Of a stretch of 64,000 nt of DNA, positions 8,618 to 17,259 are shown piece after piece. The position numbers and the translations under genes are program-made. The DNA lies in contig NZ_BAAAXV010000009.1 of the NCBI RefSeq assembly GCF_039535785.1, positions 2,728,001 through 2,792,000 of the forward strand. Direction: 5' to 3'. The notes beneath the pieces are model-generated. The model saw nothing but the letters and a program-made list of their open reading frames with translations. It was not told the origin of the DNA and made no database searches. Source of the stretch: Nonomuraea helvata (GTDB lineage: Bacteria > Actinomycetota > Actinomycetes > Streptosporangiales > Streptosporangiaceae). Numbering within the stretch: the first letter of the stretch is position 1; each line of letters opens with the position of its first letter.

Positions 8618-9598
8618 TCAGAGGAGAGTCCCGCCCGTGACCTCGAACCTGGTCAGGGCCGCGTCGATCCGGGCCAGCGTGTCGGGGTGCAGGGTGAGGT
8701 CGGCCGCCGCGAGGTTCTCCTCGATGTGGGCAGGGGTGCGGCTGCCCGGGATGGTCACCACGTGCTCGTCCTGGTGCAGCAGCCAGGCCAGGGCGAGCTG
8801 CGCGGGCGTGATGCCCAGCTGCGCGGCCAAGGCCCTGATCGGGGCGTAGCGGTCGTTGTTGCTCGCCAGGTTCTCGGTGGAGAAGCGGGGCGCGTTGTGG
8901 CGGAAGTCGCCCTCCTCGAGCGTCCGCACCGTGCCGGTCAGGAATCCGGTGCCCAGCGGGCTCCACGCCACGATCCCCACGCCCAGCTCCCTCGCGGTCG
9001 CCAGCAGGTCGGGGTCGATGGGGCGCCACATCGACCACTCGTTCTGCACGGCCGTCACCGGGTGCACCGCGTGCGCGGCCCTGAGCTGGGCGGCCGTCAC
9101 GTTGGACAGGCCGATGTGCTTGATCAGTCCGTCCCGTACGAGCCCGGCCAGCGCGCCGGCCACGTCCTCGATGGGGACGCCGGGGTCCGGATAGTGCGAG
9201 TAGTAGAGGTCGATCACGTCCGTGCCCAGGTTGCGCAGGCTGCGCTCCGCGTAGCCGCGGATCAGGCGGGGCTCGGTGTTCACGCGCAGCTCGTTGAACG
9301 CGTAACCGACCGGATGCGACCGGCTCGGCTCACCCTCGGGAATCGCCAGGCCGAACTTGGTCGCGACCACGACCTCGTCCCTGCGGCCCTTGATCGCGCG
9401 CCCCACGAGGCGCTCGTTGTGGCCGTCCACGCCGTACGCGTCGCTGGTGTCCACGTGGGTGGCGCCACCGTCCAGCGCGGCCTTGAGCGCCACCTCGGCG
9501 CGGTCGTCGTCGATCTCGCCGTAGACGCCCGGCGAGAGCACCATGGCGCCGAAGCCGAGGGCGGGAACCTGCAGGCTGCCAAGCGTTCGTGTCTTCAT
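8618..9598 (-). CDS. Aldo/keto reductase
   Basis: NADPH-dependent carbonyl reductase of the AKR superfamily, 326 residues, TIM-barrel fold. The catalytic tetrad is recognisable as Asp and Tyr in VDTSDAYG, Lys in VVATKFG and His in YYSHYPD. The NADPH-binding end is in IPGSRTPAHIEENL. The start at 9598 gives the family N-terminus MKTRTLGSLQVPALGFGAM; upstream in-frame codons run into the divergent promoter. It is divergently arranged with a LysR gene 62 bases away, so that regulator is the obvious candidate for its control. The natural substrate is unknown. Confidence 0.92.
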   Translation of the reverse strand: MKTRTLGSLQVPALGFGAMVLSPGVYGEIDDDRAEVALKAALDGGATHVDTSDAYGVDGHNERLVGRAIKGRRDEVVVATKFGLAIPEGEPSRSHPVGYAFNELRVNTEPRLIRGYAERSLRNLGTDVIDLYYSHYPDPGVPIEDVAGALAGLVRDGLIKHIGLSNVTAAQLRAAHAVHPVTAVQNEWSMWRPIDPDLLATARELGVGIVAWSPLGTGFLTGTVRTLEEGDFRHNAPRFSTENLASNNDRYAPIRALAAQLGITPAQLALAWLLHQDEHVVTIPGSRTPAHIEENLAAADLTLHPDTLARIDAALTRFEVTGGTLL

Positions 9599-9647
9599 GC
9601 CCTCGATCCTGCTGGGCGGAGGCCCGGCGCGTCCAAGACCCTTTGCT

Positions 9648-9662
9648 ATAACCACTGGTTAT
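9648..9662. promoter_or_regulatory. LysR-type operator (T-N11-A) over the lysR start codon
   Basis: The perfect inverted repeat ATAACC-act-GGTTAT has the T-N11-A form of LysR-family binding sites. It covers the ATG of the LysR gene at 9661 and lies 50 bases upstream of the divergent reductase start. A TATAAC sequence (9647-9652) could be the -10 of a nearly leaderless lysR transcript, so binding would repress the regulator directly. Confidence 0.6.
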
Positions 9663-10539
9663 GGATGTGCACCTGCGAGAGCTGCGGTACTTCGTCGCGG
9701 TGGCCGAGGAGCTGAACGTGACGCGGGCCGCCGAGCGGCTGTTCGTCTCCCAGCCCGCGCTGTCGAAGCAGCTCAGGGTGCTGGAACGGCAGCTCGGGTT
9801 CCCGCTGTTCGAGCGGGTGCACGGCGGCGTGGCACTCACCCGGCAGGGCGAGGTGCTCCTGCCTGCCGCCCGCGACCTGCTCGAACGGTGGACGGCCGGG
9901 GTCGAGTCCGCGCGGGCGGCGGTTCCCTCGGGGACTCTGGTGATCGGGATGCAGACGGCCGTGGGCAGAGGGCTGCAGCAGGCGGCGCTGCGGCGGTTCC
10001 GGGCGGCCATGCCGGGGTGGGAGGTGTCGCTCCGGCTGGTGGGCTGGGACGATCCCAGCGGCGGGCTGGCTGACGGGTCCTCCGACGTGGCCTTCATCTG
10101 GCTGCCGGTGCCGCCGGGGCTGGAGACGTACGTGCTGGCCACCGAGGACAGAGGGGTGGCCATGCCGGACGATCACCCGCTGGCGGAGCTGCCGGAGATC
10201 CCGTTCGGGGCGCTGCGCGACGAGCCGTTCATCGCCCTGCCGCCGACGGCGGGTCCGCTGCGCGACTTCTGGCTGGGGCTGGACGCCCGCGACGACGAGC
10301 CGGTGATCGGGGTCACCGCGAACACGCCTGAGGAGGTGTTCGAGGCGGTGACCAGCGGGCTCGGGGTCGTGCTCGTGGCCGAGGGCAACGCCACGCTCTA
10401 CAACAGGCCCGGCCTGGTCTACCGTCCCGTGACGGGGCTGCCCCCTGGAGAGCTCGCCATCGCCTGGCGCGAAGAGGATAGAAGCCCACAAGTAGCGGCA
10501 TTCATCAACGCGCTACGACAAGTCGCCACTAAGGTCTGA
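9661..10539 (+). CDS. LysR-family transcriptional regulator
   Basis: A 292-residue regulator. The N-terminal winged helix-turn-helix (residues 2-60, VTRAAERLFVSQPALSKQL) is classical, and the rest forms the LysR substrate-binding domain. The protein begins MDVHLRELRYFVAVAEEL, so the start at 9661 is secure even though no ribosome-binding site is visible. It probably activates or represses the divergent aldo/keto reductase and itself through the palindrome over its start codon. The inducer is not predictable from sequence. Confidence 0.92.
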   Translation: MDVHLRELRYFVAVAEELNVTRAAERLFVSQPALSKQLRVLERQLGFPLFERVHGGVALTRQGEVLLPAARDLLERWTAGVESARAAVPSGTLVIGMQTAVGRGLQQAALRRFRAAMPGWEVSLRLVGWDDPSGGLADGSSDVAFIWLPVPPGLETYVLATEDRGVAMPDDHPLAELPEIPFGALRDEPFIALPPTAGPLRDFWLGLDARDDEPVIGVTANTPEEVFEAVTSGLGVVLVAEGNATLYNRPGLVYRPVTGLPPGELAIAWREEDRSPQVAAFINALRQVATKV

Positions 10540-10570
10540 CGGGACAGCTGATCCCGTGGAAGGGCGAGAC

Positions 10571-10771
10571 ATGAGCGATCACGACATCACCTTCGACCTC
10601 ATCGACGCCGACAACGACGGCCGCATCTCCGCCGTCGAGCTCGTACGGTTGATGGAGGTGCTCGGCCAGCCGATCAGCCTGGAGGCCGCGCAGGACGGCG
10701 TGCGGAAGCTCGACAAGGACGGCGACGGCCTGATCGACAAGCGGGAGTTCGCCGACTTCCTCCAGAAGTGA
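10571..10771 (+). CDS. Small two-EF-hand calcium-binding protein
   Basis: A 66-residue acidic protein made almost entirely of two EF-hands. The loops are DADNDGRISAVE (residues 12-23) and DKDGDGLIDKRE (48-59), each with the canonical 1, 3, 5 and 12 acidic positions. It should bind two Ca2+ ions, as a cytoplasmic buffer or sensor; small EF-hand proteins of this type are known in actinomycetes. GAAGG precedes the ATG at 10571; the in-frame GTG at 10556 is less likely. It lies 31 bases after the LysR gene on the same strand. No partner is evident. Confidence 0.88.
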   Translation: MSDHDITFDLIDADNDGRISAVELVRLMEVLGQPISLEAAQDGVRKLDKDGDGLIDKREFADFLQK

Positions 10772-10834
10772 TAAAAACAAGCTCTTGCTACACAATCTCC
10801 TGTTGCCTGGGTCACAATGGCGACGGGAGGGACG

Positions 10835-11980
10835 ATGGTCATCACGAGTGATATCCCCGTGCAAGCCCTCAGGGCGGGGGTCGGCACGGTCACAGAAGAG
10901 GTGATCGAGGAGATCCAGACCCGGATCCCCGAGTACGCCCGGCCATCGGACGGTCTTTACCTCAAGGTCATCAGGATGGCGGTCGAGCAGGCCATCGAGG
11001 GCTTCCTCAACCGCATCGAGAACCCGGACACCCCCTGGGACCCGGAGCCGTTCCGCATGATCGGCAAGGGCGAGGCGGCCGAGGGCCGCAACCTCGAGCC
11101 GCTCCAGACCGCGATGCGGCTCGGCGCCCGGGTCGGCTGGCGGCGCCTCACGGAGCTCGCGGAGCCGCTCGGGCTGTCCCCACAGACCCTGTACGACCTG
11201 GGCGAGGCCATCTTCGTCTACCTCGACCAGCTCGCCGACGCGGCGGCCGAGGGCTTCGAGGAGGCCGGCGCGCGCGCCGCCGGCGAGATCGAGCGCCGCC
11301 GCGCCCGCCTGCTCGACCTGCTGCTCAGCCACCCGCCCGCCGGCGCGGAGGCCGTCGCCGAGCTGGCCAAGTCCGCCGGGTGGCGGCTGCCCAAGACCGT
11401 CGCCTGCGTGGCGCTCGACGACCGGCACGGCATGCCGGCGCCGGCTCCCGACGTGCTCCTGGGCCTCGACCGGCCGGTCCCGTGCCTGCTCGCGCCCGAC
11501 CCGAACGGACCCGGCCGGGCCCGGCTGCTCGATCACGCCCTGCGCGGGCGCCGGGCCGCGATCGGTCCCGCCGTGCCCCTGGCCGCCGCCGCGACCTCAC
11601 TGCGGTGGGCCGGCGAGGCGCTCGAGCTGTCGCGGCGCGGCGTCCTGCCCCGGGGGACGCTGCGGTGCGAGGACCACATGGCGACGCTGGTGGTGTTCAA
11701 GGACGAGGAGCTGGTCAACGCGCTGGCCGAGGTGCGGCTCGCGCCCCTGGCGCACCTGCGGCCGGCGCAGCAGGACCGGCTGGCGGAGACGTTGCTGGCC
11801 TGGCTGCGGTACGGGCGCGGCGCGGGCGAGGTGGCCGCCAGGCTGCACGTGCACCCGCAGACCGTGCGCTACCGGCTGCGGCAGCTCGAGGAGCTGTACG
11901 GGGACCAACTCGCCGATCCTGACATCCGCTTCGAGCTGGAGATAGCGCTCCGCGCCAGACAGGCCGTCCAGGGGGCCTGA
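10835..11980 (+). CDS. PucR/CdaR-type helix-turn-helix regulator
   Basis: A 381-residue transcription factor whose C-terminal 60 residues form the PucR-type helix-turn-helix (LLAWLRYGRGAGEVAARL then HVHPQTVRYRLRQLEEL). The N-terminal part is a helical sensory region and the middle resembles the GGDEF-like segment of this family, so it is probably a ligand-responsive regulator. GGGAGG sits directly upstream of the ATG at 10835; an in-frame ATG at 10817 would add six residues. It is followed by a hairpin and then an unrelated GH13 gene, so its target is not obvious from context. Confidence 0.85.
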   Translation: MVITSDIPVQALRAGVGTVTEEVIEEIQTRIPEYARPSDGLYLKVIRMAVEQAIEGFLNRIENPDTPWDPEPFRMIGKGEAAEGRNLEPLQTAMRLGARVGWRRLTELAEPLGLSPQTLYDLGEAIFVYLDQLADAAAEGFEEAGARAAGEIERRRARLLDLLLSHPPAGAEAVAELAKSAGWRLPKTVACVALDDRHGMPAPAPDVLLGLDRPVPCLLAPDPNGPGRARLLDHALRGRRAAIGPAVPLAAAATSLRWAGEALELSRRGVLPRGTLRCEDHMATLVVFKDEELVNALAEVRLAPLAHLRPAQQDRLAETLLAWLRYGRGAGEVAARLHVHPQTVRYRLRQLEELYGDQLADPDIRFELEIALRARQAVQGA

Positions 11981-12010
11981 GCCCACCTCATGCCCTGACC
12001 TGCGCGCTCG

Positions 12011-12040
12011 GCGCTCCGGCGGCTCCAGGAGCCTGAGCGC
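12011..12040. terminator. Hairpin terminator candidate
   Basis: A two-part stem pairs GCGCTC (12011-12016) with GAGCGC (12035-12040) and GGCTCC (12021-12026) with GGAGCC (12028-12033). It lies 30 bases after the PucR-type gene and is not followed by a T-run, which is usual in high-GC actinomycetes. Confidence 0.5.
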
Positions 12041-12065
12041 GCCCGTTGGGGGTAGCGGTCGTCGC

Positions 12066-13727
12066 ATGCGACTGACGTACACCTCCGACGTCTGGTACAA
12101 GAACGCCGTCGTCTACTGCCTCGACGTGGAGACGTTCAAGGACGGCAACGGCGACGGCGTGGGCGACTTCCGCGGGCTGACGCAGCAGATCGACTACCTC
12201 GCGGGGCTCGGCGTGACGTGCCTCTGGCTCATGCCGTTCTTCCCCACCCCCAACAGGGACGACGGGTACGACATCACCGACTTCTACAACATCGACCCGC
12301 GACTGGGCACGCTGGGCGACTTCGTGGAGTTCATGCGTACCGCCAATGACCGGGGCCTGCGGGTGATCGCCGACCTCGTGGTCAACCACACCTCAGACCA
12401 GCACCCCTGGTTCGTCGAATCCAGGTCGAGCAGGGACTCGCCCATGCGCGACTGGTACGTCTGGTCCGACACCCCCGAGCCGGACGACCCCTCGCAGATC
12501 GTCTTCCCCGACAAGGAGAACAGCGTCTGGCAGTACGACGAGAAGACGGAACAGTACTACCTGCACAGCTTCTACCGGCACCAGCCGGACCTGAACGTCG
12601 GCAACCCCGAGGTCAGGGACGAGATCGCGCGCATACTCGGTTTCTGGATGGAGCTCGGGCTGTCCGGGTTCAGGGTGGACGCGGTGCCGTTCCTCATCGA
12701 GAACGTCAACCCCCAGCTGGCGAACCCGCACGAGTTCCTGGCGGACCTGCGGGCGTTCATGACGCGGCGCAAGGGCGGGTCGATCCTGCTGGGCGAGGTC
12801 AACGTCCCCTACAAGGATCTGCCGTCGTACTTCGGCGAGGGCCTCGGCGACCAGCTCACCATGTGCTTCGACTTCATCGGCATGCAGAACGCCTGGCTGT
12901 CGATGGCCCGCAGCGACGCCACGCCGCTCGCCCGCGCCCTGCGCGAGCGCCCCAAGCCGCCGAAGGACTGCCAGTGGGCCATGTTCCTGCGCAACCACGA
13001 CGAGCTCACCCTCGACAAGCTCACGGAGGAGGAACGGCAGGAGATCTTCGAGGCGTTCGGGCCGCGTAAGGACATGCAGATCTACGGCCGCGGCCTGCGC
13101 CGCCGCCTGCCGACCATGCTCGGCGGGGACCTGCGGCGCATCAAGATGGCCTACAGCCTGCTGTTCTCGCTGCCCGGCACACCCGTGATCTTCTACGGCG
13201 AGGAGATCGGCATGGGCGAGAACCTCGACGAGGAGGGCCGCATGGCGGTCCGCATCCCCATGCAGTGGTCGGCGGACGGCGGCTTCACCCAGGCGGAGCC
13301 GGTACGCGAGATCCCGGAGGGCTCCTTCGCGCCCGACCGGGTCAACGTGGCCGACCAGAAGCGGGACGTGAACTCGCTGCTGCGCTGGTTCCAACTGCTG
13401 ATCGAGCGCTACCGCGAGTGCCCCGAGCTGGCGTGGGGCAGCTACACGGTGCTGGACACCGGCCGGCCCTCGGTCCTCGCCCACCGCTGCGACGCCGACG
13501 GGGCCACGGTGGTGGTCACGCACAACCTGTGCGAAACGGCCGTGGACGTGGAGCTGACGCTGGAGGGGCTGGAGGGTTACCACCTCACGGACCTCCTGGT
13601 GGACGGCACACTGGAGGTCTCGGCGGACGGCTCGGTACGGGTCCCGCTGGACCCCCACGGCTGCCGCTGGTTCCGCGCCTCACGCCCCGAGGTCGCCCCG
13701 GAGGACGCCTCGGTCAAGGCCCTGTGA
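12066..13727 (+). CDS. GH13 alpha-amylase family protein, trehalose-synthase-like
   Basis: A 553-residue cytoplasmic GH13 enzyme. The conserved regions are all present: DLVVNHTS, GFRVDAV (nucleophile Asp), GEVN (acid/base Glu) and RNHDE (transition-state Asp). The phrases VWYKNAVVYCLDVETFKDGNG and FLRNHDELTLDKL resemble trehalose synthase (maltose to trehalose isomerisation). The fused maltokinase seen in some TreS proteins is absent, and no other trehalose or glycogen gene lies in the window. It may be one of the TreS-related alpha-glucosyltransferases or hydrolases of unproven specificity. Its last 14 bases overlap the convergent ABC transporter gene. Confidence 0.85.
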   Translation: MRLTYTSDVWYKNAVVYCLDVETFKDGNGDGVGDFRGLTQQIDYLAGLGVTCLWLMPFFPTPNRDDGYDITDFYNIDPRLGTLGDFVEFMRTANDRGLRVIADLVVNHTSDQHPWFVESRSSRDSPMRDWYVWSDTPEPDDPSQIVFPDKENSVWQYDEKTEQYYLHSFYRHQPDLNVGNPEVRDEIARILGFWMELGLSGFRVDAVPFLIENVNPQLANPHEFLADLRAFMTRRKGGSILLGEVNVPYKDLPSYFGEGLGDQLTMCFDFIGMQNAWLSMARSDATPLARALRERPKPPKDCQWAMFLRNHDELTLDKLTEEERQEIFEAFGPRKDMQIYGRGLRRRLPTMLGGDLRRIKMAYSLLFSLPGTPVIFYGEEIGMGENLDEEGRMAVRIPMQWSADGGFTQAEPVREIPEGSFAPDRVNVADQKRDVNSLLRWFQLLIERYRECPELAWGSYTVLDTGRPSVLAHRCDADGATVVVTHNLCETAVDVELTLEGLEGYHLTDLLVDGTLEVSADGSVRVPLDPHGCRWFRASRPEVAPEDASVKAL

Positions 13728-14361
13728 CAGCCGTGCCGACGGCGCCGACCTCGAAGGCGGCATCGCACCTGCCCCGGATGTGTTCGCTGTGAGTGGCGAT
13801 GATCACGGCGCTTCCGGCGTCGCTCATCTCTCGCAAGGTGTCGAGGACCATGGCGGCGTTGGCGGTGTCAAGGGCAGCCGTCGGCTCATCGGCCAGGATC
13901 AGGGAGGGCCGCTTGACCAGCAGGCGGGCGAGCGCGACGCGCTGCTGTTCGCCGCCGCTGAGATGGTGGATCTTCTCCTTGTCGCGTCCGGCGAGGCCCA
14001 CGCGTTCGAGCGCGTCACGGCAGCGGGAACGCCGATCCGCCCGGACGGTGGTCGCGATCTCCAGGTTCTCGGCCACCGTGGCGTTCTCGATGAGCGCATA
14101 ACTCTGGAACAGGTAGCCGAGCACGTCACGACGGAAGCGGCGTCCGGCCCTCTTACCGAATCGGGTGATATCCGCGCCCTCATACAGGATCTGCCCGCTG
14201 GTTGGCGATTCGAGCAGGCCGATGCAGTTGAGGAGGGTGGACTTGCCCGCTCCGCTGGGGCCGGTCAGGGCCAGCATCTGGCCGCCGGCGACCGTGAGGT
14301 CGAGGTTCGCCCACAGCGTGCGGCGACCGAAGGACTTGGACAGCTCCTTGACAAGGATCAC
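13714..14361 (-). CDS. ABC transporter ATPase, bacteriocin export type
   Basis: A 215-residue LolD/MacB-like ATPase and last gene of the lactococcin-972 cassette. Walker A is GPSGAGKST, the signature is LSGGEQQR, and Walker B is ILADEPT followed by a His switch in THSEH. It begins at a GTG (14361) with GGGAG at good spacing, 18 bases after the membrane gene, so the two are cotranscribed. In this family the ATPase is thought to energise export of, or self-protection against, the bacteriocin together with the large membrane protein. The gene end overlaps the convergent GH13 gene. Confidence 0.9.
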   Translation of the reverse strand: MILVKELSKSFGRRTLWANLDLTVAGGQMLALTGPSGAGKSTLLNCIGLLESPTSGQILYEGADITRFGKRAGRRFRRDVLGYLFQSYALIENATVAENLEIATTVRADRRSRCRDALERVGLAGRDKEKIHHLSGGEQQRVALARLLVKRPSLILADEPTAALDTANAAMVLDTLREMSDAGSAVIIATHSEHIRGRCDAAFEVGAVGTAVTGP

Positions 14362-14379
14362 AGTCGGCTCCCGGCTTGC

Positions 14380-16485
14380 TCAAACATCGGCGGCGTGTTC
14401 GGTGACGATGCGGTGGTGGGCGAGGCGGAGCGCGGCCACCAGCAGGGCCGTCGCCAGCACGGTCACCCCCGCGGCGGGAGCCAGCTCCCACCAGTCGGCC
14501 GGCGGCAGGTCCGGCGGCGGGGGAACCCCCTGGGCGGTGAACTCGCCGGAGGTCGCGAGCCTGGTCCAGTTGTCCCAGCCGACCCAGGCCAGGATCGCGA
14601 TGGCGACGACCCCGTCCAGGACGAACAGCTTCCAGTGGATCGCCCAGAACGACCAGCCGCTGATGTGCTTGGCGAAGACCGCCTGCGCGTCCTTCCGCGC
14701 ATAGATCTCGCATACCCCGATCCCGGTGATGAACAGCACTGCCAGGGCCGCCGTCAGATTGAGCACGCTGATCCATAGCTTGTGGACGGATTGCGCGTAG
14801 TCCGCGGCGGCGCGCTGGGCGACCGGGGCCATGTCTGCGATGTCTTCTTTCGGCACCTCTCGCCCGAGGGCGGCCAGCACGTCCCGGGGGTTGGTGAAGA
14901 CGATCCCGTCCTGCGTCGCCCGCGCCGAGTAATTGCGCTCGGTGACGAGGGGGGACCCGTTCGGAATGACGACGAGCACAGGATCGCGCACCAGCGATCT
15001 GTCCAGCGGGAATCCGTCCGGCCCTTCGCCCTCGTACCCCCTGGGCCAGGCTCCGAAGGTGAAGACCGTCTGGCCGTCCCTGGCCCATACTTGCTCCACC
15101 CCTGTCCGGCGCACCCCTTTGCCCTCGTCCGCTGGGTTGATCGCCAGGGGGGCGTTCGCGGTGATGACGCCGGCATGTCGGCGGAGTCTCTCTGGCACGA
15201 TGACACGCACCCGGCCCCGGGGATCCGGGCCGTACCGCCTTCCCGACGGGTCCAGGATCGGCTGCTCGGTGAGGAAGGTTTCGTTGACGAACAGCAGGTC
15301 GCCGTGGGGCAGCCGCGCTCCCGTGGACCCGAACTGCTCCAGCGGCCACCGGAAGACCGCGACGACCTGCCCGCGCTTGTCGGCCTGGCGCAGCCACCGG
15401 CCGACCTGCTCAAGCATCTTCTCGCCCCCCTCTCGCGTGCGGCTCCCGGGAAGGGCGATGTAGGTCGCCGCACCCAGCGCGGCGAAGTACTTGCCGCTCT
15501 CCTGCCTGCGCGCGAGGTCCTGCCCGAACACCAAAGTGCTGCCGCCGACGACGAGGACGAGGAGCGCGGCGATGATCCGGACCAGATAGGCGCTCGCCAT
15601 CGCGGGGCCGGGCGCCACCGCACCTTTGAGGCCGTGGAGAATGTCGCTACGGGCCACCAGGGCGAGCGCGCCGAGGTGGGCCATGAGGGCCAGCAGGCTG
15701 AGTGTGGCCGCCACGCCGCCGGCCACCACGGCGAACAGCCCCAGGCGGGCGAATCCGTTGTACAGGCCGAGGAAGGCCAGTGTGATCGCGGTGATGCTCG
15801 CGGCGGCGATCAGCCAGAAGGGCGCCAGCCGGCGTAGATCCCACCGGGCAATTGCCAGGAACGACATGCCCTGAAGGCGGAGCACTCCGTAGCCCTTGGC
15901 GCTCAACAGCACGCTCGCGCCCACGGCCAGCACCACGCTGAGTGCCACGACGAGAAAGGCCGGTCCCAGCGGAGGCAGCGCGAAACGGCTGATTCGGAAG
16001 CCGAGCCCGAGGGGCTCGACCACATCGCCGGTGAGGCCGAGTCCGGCGAACTCGGCGCGAAGCCCCCCGACCGCGCCGCGAGGACCGTACACCTGGTACA
16101 TGCCTCTCGGATCGAGATCGCCGATCCGCTCGAACGGATGGGTTTCGACGTGAGGGAAGCCGCCGAAGGAGGAGAACCCCCGCCGAAGCCAGGCCGCGGG
16201 AGCAGATCCGGCATCGCCCGCGGCGATGTAGAGATGCAGGAGGCCGTCCGGATCCCGGAAGTCGTCGACCTCCCGCACAATCGAGACACGATGGTCACGC
16301 GCGTAGGAGGTGACCATCAGTGCGGTCTGGACGCCGCTCGCCGAGCCGCGGGTGTCCTGGATCCAGATCGTGGCCGTCTCACCCAGCGTCGGCTCCTTGT
16401 CGAGATCCTGCAGCACCAGGAAGGCCAGCAGCACCGAGACAACGAGCATGACAACGTAGACGAGCCGCACGCCGTGGTGGCGCAT
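14380..16485 (-). CDS. Bacteriocin-associated integral membrane protein
   Basis: A 701-residue polytopic protein matching the bacteriocin-associated seven-helix family that accompanies lactococcin-972-type genes. It has one N-terminal helix, a long extracytoplasmic segment, helices around residues 170-330, a second large soluble segment (about 330-560), and helices near the C-terminus. This architecture recalls the FtsX/MacB permease layout. With the adjacent ATPase it should form the export or immunity transporter. GAGGAG precedes the ATG at 16485. The bacteriocin precursor gene lies 123 bases upstream on the same strand, separated by a hairpin. Confidence 0.85.
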   Translation of the reverse strand: MRHHGVRLVYVVMLVVSVLLAFLVLQDLDKEPTLGETATIWIQDTRGSASGVQTALMVTSYARDHRVSIVREVDDFRDPDGLLHLYIAAGDAGSAPAAWLRRGFSSFGGFPHVETHPFERIGDLDPRGMYQVYGPRGAVGGLRAEFAGLGLTGDVVEPLGLGFRISRFALPPLGPAFLVVALSVVLAVGASVLLSAKGYGVLRLQGMSFLAIARWDLRRLAPFWLIAAASITAITLAFLGLYNGFARLGLFAVVAGGVAATLSLLALMAHLGALALVARSDILHGLKGAVAPGPAMASAYLVRIIAALLVLVVGGSTLVFGQDLARRQESGKYFAALGAATYIALPGSRTREGGEKMLEQVGRWLRQADKRGQVVAVFRWPLEQFGSTGARLPHGDLLFVNETFLTEQPILDPSGRRYGPDPRGRVRVIVPERLRRHAGVITANAPLAINPADEGKGVRRTGVEQVWARDGQTVFTFGAWPRGYEGEGPDGFPLDRSLVRDPVLVVIPNGSPLVTERNYSARATQDGIVFTNPRDVLAALGREVPKEDIADMAPVAQRAAADYAQSVHKLWISVLNLTAALAVLFITGIGVCEIYARKDAQAVFAKHISGWSFWAIHWKLFVLDGVVAIAILAWVGWDNWTRLATSGEFTAQGVPPPPDLPPADWWELAPAAGVTVLATALLVAALRLAHHRIVTEHAADV

Positions 16486-16528
16486 GGAAGACCATCTCCT
16501 CGGACCAGACGTCGTTCACTGATGCGCA

Positions 16529-16562
16529 GGGGTGACGTGAAGATCCGTTTCCACGTCACCCC
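16529..16562. terminator. Perfect 11-bp inverted repeat between bacteriocin and transporter genes
   Basis: GGGGTGACGTG (16529-16539) and CACGTCACCCC (16552-16562) pair perfectly around a 12-base loop in the gap after the precursor gene. Its position suggests a partial terminator or processing hairpin that keeps the small peptide message more abundant than the transporter message. Confidence 0.6.
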
Positions 16563-16608
16563 TACGGCGTGCTCACTCAGACAGGCTGAGCGACGTGCTC
16601 GCCGATCC

Positions 16609-16983
16609 TCAGCAATTGCCGGTGTTCGTCCAGAACGCCTTGATCCCGGCGCTGCCGTCCCTCCAGACCTTCGACTGCGCCCAGTTTCCCTTCGCGACGT
16701 CGTGGTCGGCGTTGTAGTGGTGGCCCGACGACGTGGACGAGCCGTGGCACTTCCTGTTGTGGAGGTAGTCCGAGTAGCCATTGGTGACGTGGGTGCCGTA
16801 ATTCCACGTGCCGCCGCCGATCCTCTTGACCGTCTGGGCACTCACGTCACCCGGGGTCATGAGCACCGATCCCTCGGTGGGTTCGTCCGTTCCCTCGGCG
16901 GCCACAGCCGCGCTGACCCCGCCCAGGACGACTGCGCCGATCGCGGCGACCATCACGAGGCTGCGCTTGAACGTCTTTCGCAT
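16609..16983 (-). CDS. Lactococcin 972-family bacteriocin precursor
   Basis: A 124-residue secreted peptide precursor with a signal peptide at residues 1-29 (basic MRKTFKR, hydrophobic core, AVAA end). An acidic segment (30-55) leads to the family core GGGTWNYGT (56-64) and the YSDYLHNRKCHG region. The C-terminal GIKAFWTNTGNC is the counterpart of the aromatic tail of lactococcin 972. Cys79 and Cys124 are the only cysteines and may pair. Lactococcin 972 binds lipid II and blocks septum formation; whether this relative does so is unknown. The ATG at 16983 has GGGAGAGG upstream. The two transporter genes follow on the same strand. Confidence 0.9.
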   Translation of the reverse strand: MRKTFKRSLVMVAAIGAVVLGGVSAAVAAEGTDEPTEGSVLMTPGDVSAQTVKRIGGGTWNYGTHVTNGYSDYLHNRKCHGSSTSSGHHYNADHDVAKGNWAQSKVWRDGSAGIKAFWTNTGNC

Positions 16984-17259
16984 GGAGATCCTCTCCCTTG
17001 ATACGGACATGCCGATGCCTACCGGGAAGGGGAGTAATCTTGGAGTGCATCTAAGCCCGAGCGCGGCGGCCGTCCGGCCGTCGCGTTCGGCTTCTCCGGG
17101 TCCCCCTGTTCCCGCCACCTCCAGCGGACCGCACGGGACCACCGGAAGCGCAGAATCTTCCGGAAAGCGACAACAGGAGATTGCCACGATCCCAGGCGAT
17201 CTTGAAGAACCTTGCGCCTCGATGCAACGTCCGGGTGGCGACAACGTCGAGCAGTCGGG

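Noticed and set aside
12393..13658. A 421-codon minus-strand frame opposite the GH13 gene
   Set aside because: The plus strand has all GH13 motifs; the antisense frame is low-complexity.
16984..17259. A small gene in the gap between the bacteriocin precursor and TetR
   Set aside because: No frame has a ribosome-binding site with sensible codon use; the region probably holds only the cassette promoter.
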